From Orenia metallireducens (GTDB lineage: Bacteria > Bacillota > Halanaerobiia > Halobacteroidales > Halobacteroidaceae): 64,000 nucleotides of DNA. This document shows, piece after piece, positions 17,554 to 25,706 of the stretch (position 1 is its first letter; every line of letters starts with the position of its first letter). The stretch spans positions 54,626 through 118,625 of the forward strand of contig NZ_PVNB01000010.1 in NCBI RefSeq assembly GCF_003001995.1, read 5' to 3'. The position numbers and the translations under genes are program-made. The notes beneath the pieces are model-generated. The model worked only from the letters and a program-made list of their open reading frames with translations, did no database searches and was not told the origin of the DNA.

Positions 17554-18087
17554 ATTAAAATAATTAATTTAAAGTCTAATCATTTAGAATACATAGATAA
17601 TATTAAAGAAATGCTTATTGATGCTTTTGGAGAAAACAGTAATGGAAAGTGGCTAAAAGATATAAAAGAATCATTTGCTGAAGATAGGATAAGTATAGCA
17701 GCTATCAATGATTCTGATAATGCGATAGGTTGGATAGGTGGAATTAAAAAGTATAGTGGTAATGTATGGGAGTTACATCCTTTAGTAGTGAATAAGTATG
17801 GTAGAAAGCAGGGTATAGGCACTTTATTAGTAACTGAATTTGAAGATCAAGTTAAAGCAAAAGGTGGAATTACAATTTGCTTAGGTAGCGATGATGAAAA
17901 TAACAGTACATCATTATCTAATGTTAATCTTTATGATGATTTGTTTAACAAATTAGAAACTATTGAAAATAAAAACTCACATCCCTATGAATTTTATCAG
18001 AACTTAGGTTATAAAATTGTAGGTGTTTTACCAGATGCAAATGGAATTGGTAAGCCAGATATATTTTTAGCAAAAGGAGTCAAATAA
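17554..18087 (+). CDS. AAC(6')-Ii-like aminoglycoside 6'-N-acetyltransferase, probable ATT start
   Basis: The frame aligns along its whole length with the AAC(6')-Ii family of enterococci as I know it. Shared blocks are VWELHPLVV (near residue 70), GGITICLGSDDENN, NVNLYDDLFNKLETIENKN, HPYEFYQNLGYKIVGVLPDA and GKPDIFLAKG. Acetyl-CoA binding is KYGRKQGIGTLL. The enzyme transfers acetyl to the 6'-amine of aminoglycosides. In this frame there is a TAG at 17539 and no ATG, GTG or TTG until 17611, which would cut 19 residues off the first strand. ATT at 17554 lies six bases after GGAGGAG and gives 177 residues that align from the first residue. I therefore infer an ATT initiation codon. Confidence 0.8.
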   Translation: MKIINLKSNHLEYIDNIKEMLIDAFGENSNGKWLKDIKESFAEDRISIAAINDSDNAIGWIGGIKKYSGNVWELHPLVVNKYGRKQGIGTLLVTEFEDQVKAKGGITICLGSDDENNSTSLSNVNLYDDLFNKLETIENKNSHPYEFYQNLGYKIVGVLPDANGIGKPDIFLAKGVK

Positions 18088-18125
18088 TATCTTGGATTAA
18101 ACACAAAGAAAGGAAGTCAATATAG

Positions 18126-18890
18126 ATGGAAAAGAATCTAAAAGAAAAATTTGAAGAATTGATTTTAGATAAAAATAAGAATTTTAAAGGGTGGGATTTT
18201 AGTTATTTAGAGAAGAGTGGTCGAGTAAGGGAGTTTCCACTTAGCTGGAACTATTATAATGAGATAATGGACTATTGTAAACAGGCTAGTTCACTGTTAG
18301 ATATGGGAACAGGTGGAGGAGAATTCTTATCTAGCTTATCCTTCTTGCCAGAGGATACGTCTGCTACAGAAGGATACAAACTTAATATTAAAATAGCCAA
18401 AGAAAGCTTAGAGCCTTTGGGAATTAAAGTTTACCCAGTAGAAGATGACTACAATCTACCAGTTGAATCAGAAAGTTTTGATTTAATCATTAATCGTCAG
18501 TCATTCTATGTAGTTGCTGAGGTTAATCGAATTTTAAAAGAAAAAGGTTATTTTATTACTCAACAGGTGGGGGCCTTAAATCACCTAGAGTTAAATTTAT
18601 TATTAGGAGCAGAGAATTATGAATTTGAAGCTTGGGATTTAAAGCAAGCAAGTAAACAGCTACTTAATGGTGGGTTTAAACTAATCAAGATGAAGGAAGA
18701 TGAGGTTAAGACTAGATTTTATGATATTGGAGCAATTATTTATCATTTAAAGGCAATTTCTTGGCAAATACCAGACTTTAGTGTTGATAAATATTATGAA
18801 CAACTATATTCAATCCATCAGCTTATTGAAAAGCAAGGATATATTGATATTAGTTGCCATCGCTTTTTGATAATTGCTCAAAAGAAGTAA
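18126..18890 (+). CDS. Class I SAM-dependent methyltransferase
   Basis: 254 residues. LLDMGTGGGEFLSSLSFLPE (about 58-77) is SAM motif I. FDLIINRQSFYVVAEVNRIL is strand 4 with an NR turn, and LKEKGYFITQQVG leads to strand 5. The N-terminal part (WDFSYLEKSGRVREFPLSWN) is shared by a Firmicute methyltransferase subfamily often sitting among resistance genes. The C-terminus (residues about 200-254) includes the IDISCHRFLIIAQK strand. AAAGGAAG precedes the ATG at a usual distance. It begins 38 bases after the AAC(6')-like gene and could be co-transcribed with it. Confidence 0.8.
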   Translation: MEKNLKEKFEELILDKNKNFKGWDFSYLEKSGRVREFPLSWNYYNEIMDYCKQASSLLDMGTGGGEFLSSLSFLPEDTSATEGYKLNIKIAKESLEPLGIKVYPVEDDYNLPVESESFDLIINRQSFYVVAEVNRILKEKGYFITQQVGALNHLELNLLLGAENYEFEAWDLKQASKQLLNGGFKLIKMKEDEVKTRFYDIGAIIYHLKAISWQIPDFSVDKYYEQLYSIHQLIEKQGYIDISCHRFLIIAQKK

Positions 18891-18929
18891 TGAGCATATA
18901 TTATTATTTAATTGAGGAGGTTTTTCAAA

Positions 18930-19607
18930 ATGAACAATCCTATAATTAGAGTCAAGATGGGAAAATCCAATTCTTATTTAATTCAAGGAGAAGAAGGGTT
19001 GATTTTAGTAGATGCAGGAATACCAAATAAAGTTACTAATCTGGTTAAAGTTCTAAAAAAGATTAATAAAGATATTTTAGATATCAACTTAATTATAGCT
19101 ACCCATGTTCATTATGATCATGTAGGAAGTCTTAGTAAGATAAAAGATAAATCTGGGGCTTTGGTTTTAGTACATAGTAAAGAAAAAGATTTATTAGCTG
19201 CTGGGAGTAGTGGATTTCCAAAGGGGACTATCTTCTTTTCTAAGATTATTTCTAGGCTGGCAAATAAATTTTTAAAGGAAAGTTTTGAAGCAGTAACTCC
19301 TGATATCATTGTTGAGAAGGAGTTTGATTTAAGTGAGTTTGGAGTTAAGGGAAAGGTTATTCATACTCCTGGACACACTATAGGTTCAATCTCTGTAATC
19401 ATTAACGAAAAGCATTGTATTTGTGGTGATACTCTCTTTAACTTTTTACCACAATCTATTTATCCTCCCTTTGCTAATAATGAAGAACTATTAATTGAAA
19501 GTTGGAAGAAAATCAGTAACTATAGATGTGAGAGATATTATCCAGGACATGGTGGAGAATTTGATCAGATTAAATTTGAGAAGGGTCTTCATAGAGCTAT
19601 CAATTAG
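18930..19607 (+). CDS. Metallo-beta-lactamase-fold hydrolase
   Basis: 225 residues. The zinc-binding signature is ATHVHYDHVGS (H59, H61, D63, H64), followed by a metal-ligand His in IHTPGHTIGSI and Asp in CICGDTLF. A final His lies in YYPGHGG. All ligands of the binuclear centre are present. The family includes hydroxyacylglutathione hydrolase-like, lactonase and thioesterase enzymes; nothing points to carbapenemase activity and there is no signal peptide. ATG at 18930 follows TTGAGGAGG. It lies 39 bases after the methyltransferase gene. Confidence 0.87.
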   Translation: MNNPIIRVKMGKSNSYLIQGEEGLILVDAGIPNKVTNLVKVLKKINKDILDINLIIATHVHYDHVGSLSKIKDKSGALVLVHSKEKDLLAAGSSGFPKGTIFFSKIISRLANKFLKESFEAVTPDIIVEKEFDLSEFGVKGKVIHTPGHTIGSISVIINEKHCICGDTLFNFLPQSIYPPFANNEELLIESWKKISNYRCERYYPGHGGEFDQIKFEKGLHRAIN

Positions 19608-19723
19608 AATATAGCTTGTTCTACTTAAAACAAATAATATTTGGTCATAGGAGTTGACTCTGTGGAGCTGAAAAAAAATATAAAATCAGCACAATGCTAA
19701 TAAAATTAAGGGAGTAAAAAAGT

Positions 19724-20575
19724 ATGGATTTATTAAGAATAGAAGACTTAAATAAAACACAAATTTTAGATATATTTAGTTTGACAGATAAGCTCAAAAA
19801 AAGTAATAGATCAAATATTTTAAGGGGAAAGGATTTTGTCTTGTTTTTTCCGGAGTCAAGTTTAAGAACAAGAATATCTTTTGAAAAAGGTATTAAGAAT
19901 TTGGGTGGTAATTGTATTTTATTTCCACCTGAAACACTTGATAAAAAAGAAAGCTTATATGATGTTGGAAAATATATTGAAAATTGGGCTGAAGGGATAA
20001 TTGTTAGACATCCTGATTTAAGTAAATTGGAACAATTATCAAAGGATACAGCAATACCTGTTATAAATGCGATGACAACAGAAAATCATCCTTGTGAAAT
20101 TATTACAGATTTATATTCAATAAGTAAGCTGAAAAAAGACTATCAAGAGTTAGTATATACATTTGTTGGTGTTGCTAATAATATTTCAAGGTCATGGATG
20201 AACATTGCAAGAGTAATGGATCTTAAATTGAACCATGTATGTGTCAACGGTAATAGATTTACTCCTGATAATGATAATTATAGTTTTACTACTGATCTTG
20301 AAAATACACTGTATTGTAGTGACATAGTTCTTACTGATTCACTTCCAGATAAATATTCTAATCAAGAATATATTAAGAAATATCAAATAACTTTAAAAAG
20401 GATGGGGTTAGCTAATAAGAATGCATTATTAAATCCTTGTCCACCATTTTTTAGAGGTGAAGAAGTAAGTAAGGATGTAATAGCTTCAGATTATTTTGTT
20501 GGTCATTTATTTAAGAAGAACTTGATATATGTCCAGCAGGCTATAATAGCGTATTGTCTTGGATTGAGTATATAA
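19724..20575 (+). CDS. Ornithine/aspartate-carbamoyltransferase-like protein
   Basis: 283 residues, slightly shorter than the usual 305-330. The carbamoyl-phosphate loop is ESSLRTR (residues 44-50), where the family has S-T-R-T-R, so Thr is Leu. The second carbamoyl-phosphate site is NHPCEIITDL at about 121, with the usual HPxQ replaced by HPCE. The amino-acid-binding motif, HCLP in OTC, is NPCPPFFRGEEV here. These changes suggest an unusual amino acceptor rather than ornithine. There is no arginine gene nearby. The start is ATG at 19724 behind AAGGGAG. It is probably cytoplasmic and trimeric like its relatives. Confidence 0.8.
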   Translation: MDLLRIEDLNKTQILDIFSLTDKLKKSNRSNILRGKDFVLFFPESSLRTRISFEKGIKNLGGNCILFPPETLDKKESLYDVGKYIENWAEGIIVRHPDLSKLEQLSKDTAIPVINAMTTENHPCEIITDLYSISKLKKDYQELVYTFVGVANNISRSWMNIARVMDLKLNHVCVNGNRFTPDNDNYSFTTDLENTLYCSDIVLTDSLPDKYSNQEYIKKYQITLKRMGLANKNALLNPCPPFFRGEEVSKDVIASDYFVGHLFKKNLIYVQQAIIAYCLGLSI

Positions 20576-20593
20576 GGGGCTAACATCAGCAAT

Positions 20594-20707
20594 ATGCAAT
20601 TTGAAAGAATGAATGAGAGTATCGAGCTAGAGTACTATTCGCCTAACGAAGTACCCCTTTTTGAAAAGAGGGCTAAATTACTTTTAGAGAGATTGAATTT
20701 AATTTAG
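20594..20707 (+). pseudogene. Probable Nudix hydrolase C-terminal scrap
   Basis: 37 codons ending LEYYSPNEVPLFEKRAKLLL. This resembles the tail of Nudix hydrolases, where a strand is followed by FFSLDELPPLSxxR. No Nudix box lies upstream in any frame and there is no ribosome site, so it is a 3' stump. Confidence 0.4.
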
Positions 20708-20833
20708 ATTTGTTTAGGTTAATAGAAAAATAATTTTAGAAGATATTCTATAAGTATTTTTGGCTACAGATATACAGAGATTAACATGAATTAGTCATTA
20801 ATAGATTTGAAAATCGAGATAGGAGATGATCTT

Positions 20834-21100
20834 TTGAAAGAGATAGCCAAGAAAGCAGTGGAAGAATGGGGAGCAGAAGTCCAGACTAAAATGGCAATAG
20901 AGGAGATGGCAGAGTTAATAGTAGCTTTAAACCATTATGATCGGGGAAGGATTACTTTAGAAGAGGTAGCTAGTGAAATTGCTGATGTGAAAATAATGAT
21001 GGAGCAATTAGAGTATATCATTGATAAGAAGGCTGAAAAAGAATTAGTAAGAGAGCAAGAAAAATATAAGAAAAGTAGATTGGCTAAGATGCTGGAATAA
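20834..21100 (+). CDS. MazG-like all-alpha NTP pyrophosphohydrolase
   Basis: 88 residues. KMAIEEMAELIVALNHYDRG and EEVASEIADVKIMMEQLEYI give the E-x-x-E...E-x-x-D metal pattern of the all-alpha NTP-PPase superfamily. The rest is a charged helical tail. The TTG at 20834 lies eight bases after AGGAG; the in-frame TTG at 20807 lies before this ribosome site and is rejected. Family members hydrolyse nucleoside or non-canonical triphosphates to monophosphate and pyrophosphate. It is a stand-alone gene upstream of the leader-controlled GNAT unit. Confidence 0.75.
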   Translation: MKEIAKKAVEEWGAEVQTKMAIEEMAELIVALNHYDRGRITLEEVASEIADVKIMMEQLEYIIDKKAEKELVREQEKYKKSRLAKMLE

Positions 21101-21160
21101 ATAATTTTATCTTAAGAAAGAGAAAATTAACATTACTTTACATAAAAATTATAATAATCC

Positions 21161-21189
21161 TTGACATACATTTGCAAGAAATATATACT
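21161..21189 (+). promoter_or_regulatory. Sigma-A promoter of the leader-GNAT unit
   Basis: TTGACA (21161-21166), a 17-base spacer and TATACT (21184-21189). It is a near-consensus promoter, homologous in position and flanks to the one at 8057. Confidence 0.8.
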
Positions 21190-21245
21190 ATTGATAGTAT
21201 TAAATAAAAGAAATTCAAAGTATAATCGACAGGGGGCTATGAGTG

Positions 21246-21335
21246 ATGATTTATCCAACTTTAGTAGTGAAGACTTTTGAGTCTAATCTTTTAGAAATTA
21301 ATAAATCTCACGACCTACCTGGAGGCAGATACTAA
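21246..21335 (+). CDS. Conserved 29-codon leader peptide
   Basis: A small frame opens with ATG ATT TAT after AGGGGG (nine bases) and ends with codons for KSHDLPGGRY then TAA. A GTG one codon upstream is an alternative start. It lies between a consensus promoter and an intrinsic terminator that precedes the GNAT gene at 21462. That is the layout of translational attenuation, in which ribosome stalling or drug binding on a leader decides read-through. The sister leader at 8146 preserves HDL-x-x-GRY at the DNA level, with synonymous changes in GGC/GGT and TAC/TAT, although its frame is broken. I do not recognise the peptide family. Confidence 0.55.
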   Translation: MIYPTLVVKTFESNLLEINKSHDLPGGRY

Positions 21336-21398
21336 ATTGAATTGATCCTTTATATCTATCCTTTTAGATATATCTATACATTCAGTGCAACTATTTTT

Positions 21399-21432
21399 AA
21401 ACCACAGGTTCTAGTGACTTGTGGTTTTTTGT
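21399..21432 (+). terminator. Intrinsic terminator (attenuator) before the GNAT gene
   Basis: AACCACA (21400-21406) pairs with TGTGGTT (21420-21426), extended by two pairs, and runs into TTTTTTG. It lies about 30 bases before the start codon of the gene at 21462 and downstream of the leader peptide. Just before it, TATATCTA and TAGATATA (about 21347-21371) can form a competing hairpin. Confidence 0.75.
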
Positions 21433-21461
21433 CTTTAAATTAAGGAAGGGAGAGAAAGTTA

Positions 21462-21920
21462 ATGATCGATATAGTCAATGTAAAAGAATTTTCTGGCGAT
21501 TTAACTAAAGCAATCCAATATATTCATGGGGTCTGGGGAGATGATAGCAATTATAATTTTTATCAAGATGCTATTGAAAATTCATCGCTACCGGACAAAG
21601 CATTACCACAATTTTATCTGATGCTAAAAGAGGATAAAATTATTGGTTGTTCAGCTTTGATAACCAATGATTTTATTAGTCGCCATGATTTATATCCATG
21701 GATGGCCTGTTTATATGTCGATGAAGAGGAAAGAGGGCATAGCTATGCAAGATTATTGATAGAGTATGCTGAAGATCAGGCCAGGAAGGCGGGGTTTTCA
21801 AATATTTACCTCACAACTGACCATGCTGGTTACTACGAAAAATATGGCTGGCAAAGAATTGAAGATGGAATTGATCTATTTAGTGATCAAGTAACTAGAA
21901 TATATACTAAAAAGTTATAA
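21462..21920 (+). CDS. GNAT-family N-acetyltransferase under leader control
   Basis: 152 residues. LYVDEEERGHSYARLLIEYA (about 87-106) is the acetyl-CoA motif, with R-G-H-S-Y-A as the loop, and FSNIYLTTDHAGYYEKYGW is motif B with the YYEKYGW signature. DDSNYNFYQDAI and the W-M-A-C-L-Y strand are shared by a Firmicute acetyltransferase family often annotated as aminoglycoside-like. ATG at 21462 follows GGAAGGGAG. It is the only gene here with an intact promoter, leader peptide and attenuator, so its product is probably induced by a specific stress, perhaps an antibiotic. A scrap of a paralogue lies at about 3051. Confidence 0.85.
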   Translation: MIDIVNVKEFSGDLTKAIQYIHGVWGDDSNYNFYQDAIENSSLPDKALPQFYLMLKEDKIIGCSALITNDFISRHDLYPWMACLYVDEEERGHSYARLLIEYAEDQARKAGFSNIYLTTDHAGYYEKYGWQRIEDGIDLFSDQVTRIYTKKL

Positions 21921-22034
21921 GGTATATAGATTTAATTAAAACTTCACAGTAAAAGATAAAATCAAGTTCAAAAGATAGAATTATATAATTCTTTAGAAGA
22001 TAGGCAGATTGAGATTATACGGGGGGAGTTAGAA

Positions 22035-22550
22035 ATGGAGAAATGGGATCTATTTGATGAAAATAGAAGACCTCTAAATAAGACTCATAATAGGCAAGAC
22101 CAAATGATAACTGGTGAATATCATATCGCTGTAGAAGTCTGGACTGTTAATAGTAAGCATGAAATCTTGCTTACCTTACGCCATCCAGAGAAGAAACACT
22201 ATCCTAATTTTTGGGAGAATACAGGTGGTTCTGTGCTAGCAGGAGAAAGAAGTAGAATGGGAGCAAAAAGAGAATTATTTGAAGAGACTGGAATCACTAC
22301 TGATGAAGATGAGTTATTCCTACTAGGAACTAGAAGGGAAGAAACAGCCTTTTTTGATACTTATATAGTTAGAAAAGATATATTAATAGCTGATTTGACA
22401 ATGCAGGAGGGAGAGACAGCTGCTGCCCAATGGGTGAGTATAGATAGATTAGATGAAATGATAAAGACTGGAGCTGTTGCAGCACCAGTTGCAGAGAGAT
22501 TAGCACCTTTGAGGAAGAAATTCGAGGAATTTTTATTTACTAGATGTTAG
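22035..22550 (+). CDS. Nudix hydrolase
   Basis: 171 residues. The complete Nudix box runs from G65 to I87 (G-x5-E71-x7-R79-E80-L-F-E-E-T-G-I), with all metal-binding Glu residues present. The N-terminal WDLFDENRRPLNKTHNR matches the isopentenyl-diphosphate-isomerase-like/YfcD branch of Nudix proteins, which act on nucleotide or isoprenoid diphosphates. The ATG at 22035 follows GGGGGGAG. Its 3' end overlaps by seven bases a short frame at 22544. Substrate is not predictable. Confidence 0.87.
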   Translation: MEKWDLFDENRRPLNKTHNRQDQMITGEYHIAVEVWTVNSKHEILLTLRHPEKKHYPNFWENTGGSVLAGERSRMGAKRELFEETGITTDEDELFLLGTRREETAFFDTYIVRKDILIADLTMQEGETAAAQWVSIDRLDEMIKTGAVAAPVAERLAPLRKKFEEFLFTRC

Positions 22551-22684
22551 AGTATATAAAAGCCAATCAACCAAAACTTACTAAAGAATATGAAGAGATT
22601 ATATATAATGACAAAAGCAACTATATAGAAGAAATAAGAGATAGATGGGCAAAGGATTCTAGAGTTAGCTTTGTATTTGATTAA
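22544..22684 (+). pseudogene. 46-codon frame overlapping the Nudix gene end, likely remnant
   Basis: The frame reads ANQPKLTKEYEEIIY and EEIRDRWAKDSRVSFVF and has coding-like composition. It overlaps the preceding stop by seven bases, which could allow coupled translation. No motif is recognised. It may be the tail of a deleted gene joined to the Nudix gene, or a small coupled protein. Confidence 0.35.
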
Positions 22685-22808
22685 AAAATGTTGATTTATA
22701 GCAGAATCTTTTAGAATTAGAACTGGGAGAGTAGTAGAGTTTGAAGATTTTTTAGATTAATCAGCTCCCCATTGTGGTGGGTAAATAATGATTAGGAGGA
22801 GAAAAATT

Positions 22809-23228
22809 ATGCCATATGCAGAGGTTTCAGTGAGTCAAAATCTTATTAATGAAGAGGAAAAATCTATTATTGCCGAAGGATTGACAAAGATTCTTCTAAA
22901 ATATGAGGGTCTAGTTGATAATTCGATTTCAAGGTCAATTGCATTGTTAGAGATCAAGGAGTTTGATGGTTTATATGTTGGTGGAGAGAAAGATAAGCAT
23001 GATAAAGCTGTGATAAAGGTTTATATCTTTGCAGATGCAATCAATGAAGAGATTAAGAAGAAGCTATTTTCAGAGATTACCAAGCTGTTCATTTCAGTTA
23101 GTGATAAAGTCAAAGCACAGAATGGGAGAAATGTATGGTGTATCACAATCCCATTACATGAATTTGATTTTGCTGCTGGAGGAATTCCTGTTAGTTTGGA
23201 GATGACAAGGAAACTTGTTTTGTCTTAA
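22809..23228 (+). CDS. Tautomerase-superfamily protein
   Basis: 139 residues starting MPYAEVSVSQNL. Pro directly after the initiator Met is the catalytic N-terminal proline of 4-oxalocrotonate tautomerase-type enzymes, exposed once Met is removed. The protein is about twice the 60-residue single unit, fitting a fused dimer of two beta-alpha-beta halves. The ATG at 22809 is chosen because it places Pro at position 2 and follows AGGAGG by about ten bases; the ATG at 22788 precedes the ribosome site. Substrate unknown. Another tautomerase-like gene lies at 25707. Confidence 0.72.
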   Translation: MPYAEVSVSQNLINEEEKSIIAEGLTKILLKYEGLVDNSISRSIALLEIKEFDGLYVGGEKDKHDKAVIKVYIFADAINEEIKKKLFSEITKLFISVSDKVKAQNGRNVWCITIPLHEFDFAAGGIPVSLEMTRKLVLS

Positions 23229-23259
23229 TTAGCTAATCAATTGTAAAGGAGTTTTGACA

Positions 23260-23706
23260 ATGAATTTTGGGAATAATCACTTTGAATTTATCTCACTGGA
23301 TTCCAAATGGTATGAGCAAGTGGTAAATTTGCGATATGAAAACTTTTTTAAAGACTTAAGTTTACCTAGAGAGATTGTAGCTGACTCTAATGAAGAAGAG
23401 AGCAGTCATTTAGTCTGTATTAATTCAGAAAGAGTACTCGGTTATGGTAGATTGACAATAGATCAGAATATAAGTCAAATATCTCAAGTGGTTGTTGATC
23501 TTGAGGTAAGGGGTCAAGGAATAGGGGAGGAAATTATAAGGAGGCTTATTGAGAGAGTAATCGAGAATAATAGTGATAAGATTTATTTAAATGCTAGGTT
23601 GGATGCCATTGATTTTTATACAAAGTTTGATTTTAAAGCAGTAGGAGAGGTCTTTGCATCAGATAAAACAGGAATATTACATCAAAGAATGGAAAGGCTA
23701 TCTTAA
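23260..23706 (+). CDS. GNAT-family N-acetyltransferase
   Basis: 148 residues. QVVVDLEVRGQGIGEEIIRR (about 75-94) is acetyl-CoA motif A with R-G-Q-G-I-G, and KIYLNARLDAIDFYTKFDF gives motif B and the catalytic-Tyr strand, as in the ElaA/YitI branch of GNAT proteins. ATG at 23260 follows AAAGGAG by eight bases; an in-frame TTG two codons earlier is less well placed. The following dehydratase gene starts 38 bases downstream, so co-transcription is likely. Confidence 0.85.
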   Translation: MNFGNNHFEFISLDSKWYEQVVNLRYENFFKDLSLPREIVADSNEEESSHLVCINSERVLGYGRLTIDQNISQISQVVVDLEVRGQGIGEEIIRRLIERVIENNSDKIYLNARLDAIDFYTKFDFKAVGEVFASDKTGILHQRMERLS

Positions 23707-23743
23707 TTAGGATTGTTAAAAACAAAGGGAAGGAGAGATAGCA

Positions 23744-24718
23744 GTGAGCTTTACAACAAAAGATTATCCAATATCTATTCAAGAGGTCTTTCGGGCCAAG
23801 GAGAGTGTATATAGGTTTTTAAAGCCGACAAAGTTAAATTATTATCAGAACTTATCTAAGCTGATTGGAGCAGAGATATACATAAAGCATGAAAATCATA
23901 ACCCAGGTGGGAGTTTCAAGATAAGAGGTGGCATAAATGTGATGCACCATTTAAAGAAAGGAGGAGTCAATGGGGTAATCACCTTCTCTACAGGAAATCA
24001 TGGTATTTCTGTAGCAACTGCTGCTAAATGGTTTGGGATGGATGCTGTAGTTGTAGTACCTAAGGGAAATAACTCAGCTAAGAATCAGGCTATTATTGAT
24101 ACTGGTGCCAAGCTAGTAGAAGAGGGTAATAACTTTGAAGAGGCTGCAGAGGTTGTTGAAAGCTTAAGTAAAGAAAGAGGTTTGTATTATATTCATGCTG
24201 CAAATGAGCCCCATTTAATTAATGGTGTAGGTACAGAATTTTTAGAAATCATAGCTGATTTACCAGATGTAGATGCAGTGATATTACCTATTGGAGCAGG
24301 CAGTGAGCTTGCAGCAGCGATAACTGTTTTAAAGAAGATTAATCCTAAGATTGAAATCATTGCTGTTCAAGCAGAGGCTTCCCAAGCTGCTTATCTTTCA
24401 TGGAGAGAGAAGATGATTCAAAGTAGTGAAAATAAGACCTTTGCAGGTGGTTTTGCCACAGGCTCAGCCTATGAATTACCATTTTCAATTTATAAAGATC
24501 AGCTTGATGATTTTGTGACATTAAATGAAGATGAGATTAAAAAAGGGATTACTCTTGCTTTAAAGCATACTCATAATCTCGCTGAAGGAGCAGGTAGTGC
24601 ACCAATTATGGCAGCCCTTAAGCTAAAGGATAAATTAAAGGATAAAAAGGTAGTTCTGCAAATGAGTGGGGCTAATATAGATGAAAAGATTTTAAAGGAA
24701 GTTATTCAATCAATTTAG
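23744..24718 (+). CDS. Threonine/serine dehydratase-like PLP enzyme
   Basis: 324 residues of fold-type II PLP enzymes. The Schiff-base lysine is K59 in NHNPGGSFKIRGG. A phosphate-binding glycine loop is PIGAGSELAA (about 182-191), and FSTGNHGISVA is the Asn-Gly substrate loop. There is no C-terminal ACT regulatory domain, so it is of the catabolic or short biosynthetic type. It converts threonine or serine to a 2-oxoacid plus ammonia, in the cytoplasm. The GTG start follows AAGGAGAG. Its neighbour is a prephenate dehydratase, giving a small amino-acid pair in an otherwise accessory region. Confidence 0.85.
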   Translation: MSFTTKDYPISIQEVFRAKESVYRFLKPTKLNYYQNLSKLIGAEIYIKHENHNPGGSFKIRGGINVMHHLKKGGVNGVITFSTGNHGISVATAAKWFGMDAVVVVPKGNNSAKNQAIIDTGAKLVEEGNNFEEAAEVVESLSKERGLYYIHAANEPHLINGVGTEFLEIIADLPDVDAVILPIGAGSELAAAITVLKKINPKIEIIAVQAEASQAAYLSWREKMIQSSENKTFAGGFATGSAYELPFSIYKDQLDDFVTLNEDEIKKGITLALKHTHNLAEGAGSAPIMAALKLKDKLKDKKVVLQMSGANIDEKILKEVIQSI

Positions 24719-24810
24719 TTCATTCTACTAGATGGGGTATATTCTTTAAAAGGATGAGAATAGATGACTAACTTATACTCTAGTTGCTCTTGCAGTGGGG
24801 AGGGATAGCA

Positions 24811-25644
24811 ATGAATCAGATAGCAACACTTGGTGCAATGGGAACCTTTAGTGAGATTGCTACCAAGAAATACATTGAAGTAAGCAATAAAAAATTAGAA
24901 ATATCCTATTATCCAACAATAAGACAGGTCTTTAAGGCTATTGGTCAGGAATGTAATCTAGGAATTGTACCTATTGAAAATACCCTTGATGGTTTTGTAC
25001 AAAGAACTCTTGATTTACTCTTAGAGTCAGATTTTTATATTGTCAATGAAATAATCATACCAATTCAATTTTCCTTTGTAGCTAATAGTCAGAATATATC
25101 AGATATAGAAAAAATATATGTTCAATTTAAGACTCGCGGTCAATGTTATAATTTTTTGGATGAATTTAACCAGATCAAGCTTATAACTACTGAAAGTAAT
25201 AGTGAGTCATTTTCTCAGGTAAAAAAAGGTCATATAGCTGAGGGTGCAATCATTCCTAGACATCTGCTTGATACTAAAAAAGATTTTTCTCTCTGTATTG
25301 ACAATGTAGCTGATTCAGAGCATAATCAGACTAGATTTATTGTACTTGCTAAGCCTAAGGTTGCTTATAAGATAGATAAAACCTATAAAACTTCAATAAT
25401 TATTTTGGAAGGAGTAGCAGATCAAGCAGGTGTTCTGTCTAAAATTTTAAATGAGTTTTCAAGCAGAGATATTAATTTAAAATCAATCATCTCCCGCCCA
25501 ACTAAACAAGAACTTGGTAAGTATTATTTTTTCATTGATATTGAAGGGCACAAATATGAAGAAGAGATAAGAGAAGCACTCGATAAAATTAGAAAGAATA
25601 ATCTAGTTAAGATTTTGGGTTCTTATTCATTGCTTGGAGATTAG
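24811..25644 (+). CDS. pheA: Prephenate dehydratase
   Basis: 277 residues. The catalytic domain (1-180) has GTFSEIA near the start, VPIENTLDG (53-61), and the essential Thr-Arg-Phe triplet at 174-176 (NQTRFIVLA). Residues about 193-270 are an ACT domain (GVLSKILNEFSSRDINLKSI), with ISRP in place of the usual ESRP phenylalanine-binding motif, so feedback inhibition may be altered. It converts prephenate to phenylpyruvate. ATG at 24811 follows GGGAGG. No other aromatic pathway gene is near. Confidence 0.85.
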   Translation: MNQIATLGAMGTFSEIATKKYIEVSNKKLEISYYPTIRQVFKAIGQECNLGIVPIENTLDGFVQRTLDLLLESDFYIVNEIIIPIQFSFVANSQNISDIEKIYVQFKTRGQCYNFLDEFNQIKLITTESNSESFSQVKKGHIAEGAIIPRHLLDTKKDFSLCIDNVADSEHNQTRFIVLAKPKVAYKIDKTYKTSIIILEGVADQAGVLSKILNEFSSRDINLKSIISRPTKQELGKYYFFIDIEGHKYEEEIREALDKIRKNNLVKILGSYSLLGD

Positions 25645-25706
25645 CTTTTTAAAATAATTCTTATTTTTGGCTTACTTCTAATTAAGAAGGATCAGGAGGT
25701 TACATT

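Noticed and set aside
20580..20833. Intact Nudix gene upstream of the MazG-like gene
   Set aside because: Only a tail-like 37-codon frame exists, with no Nudix box or ribosome site.
21190..21461. T-box or SAM riboswitch before the GNAT gene
   Set aside because: No T-box GGGTGGNACCGCG or SAM-aptamer core is present. The region instead holds a small coding frame and terminator.
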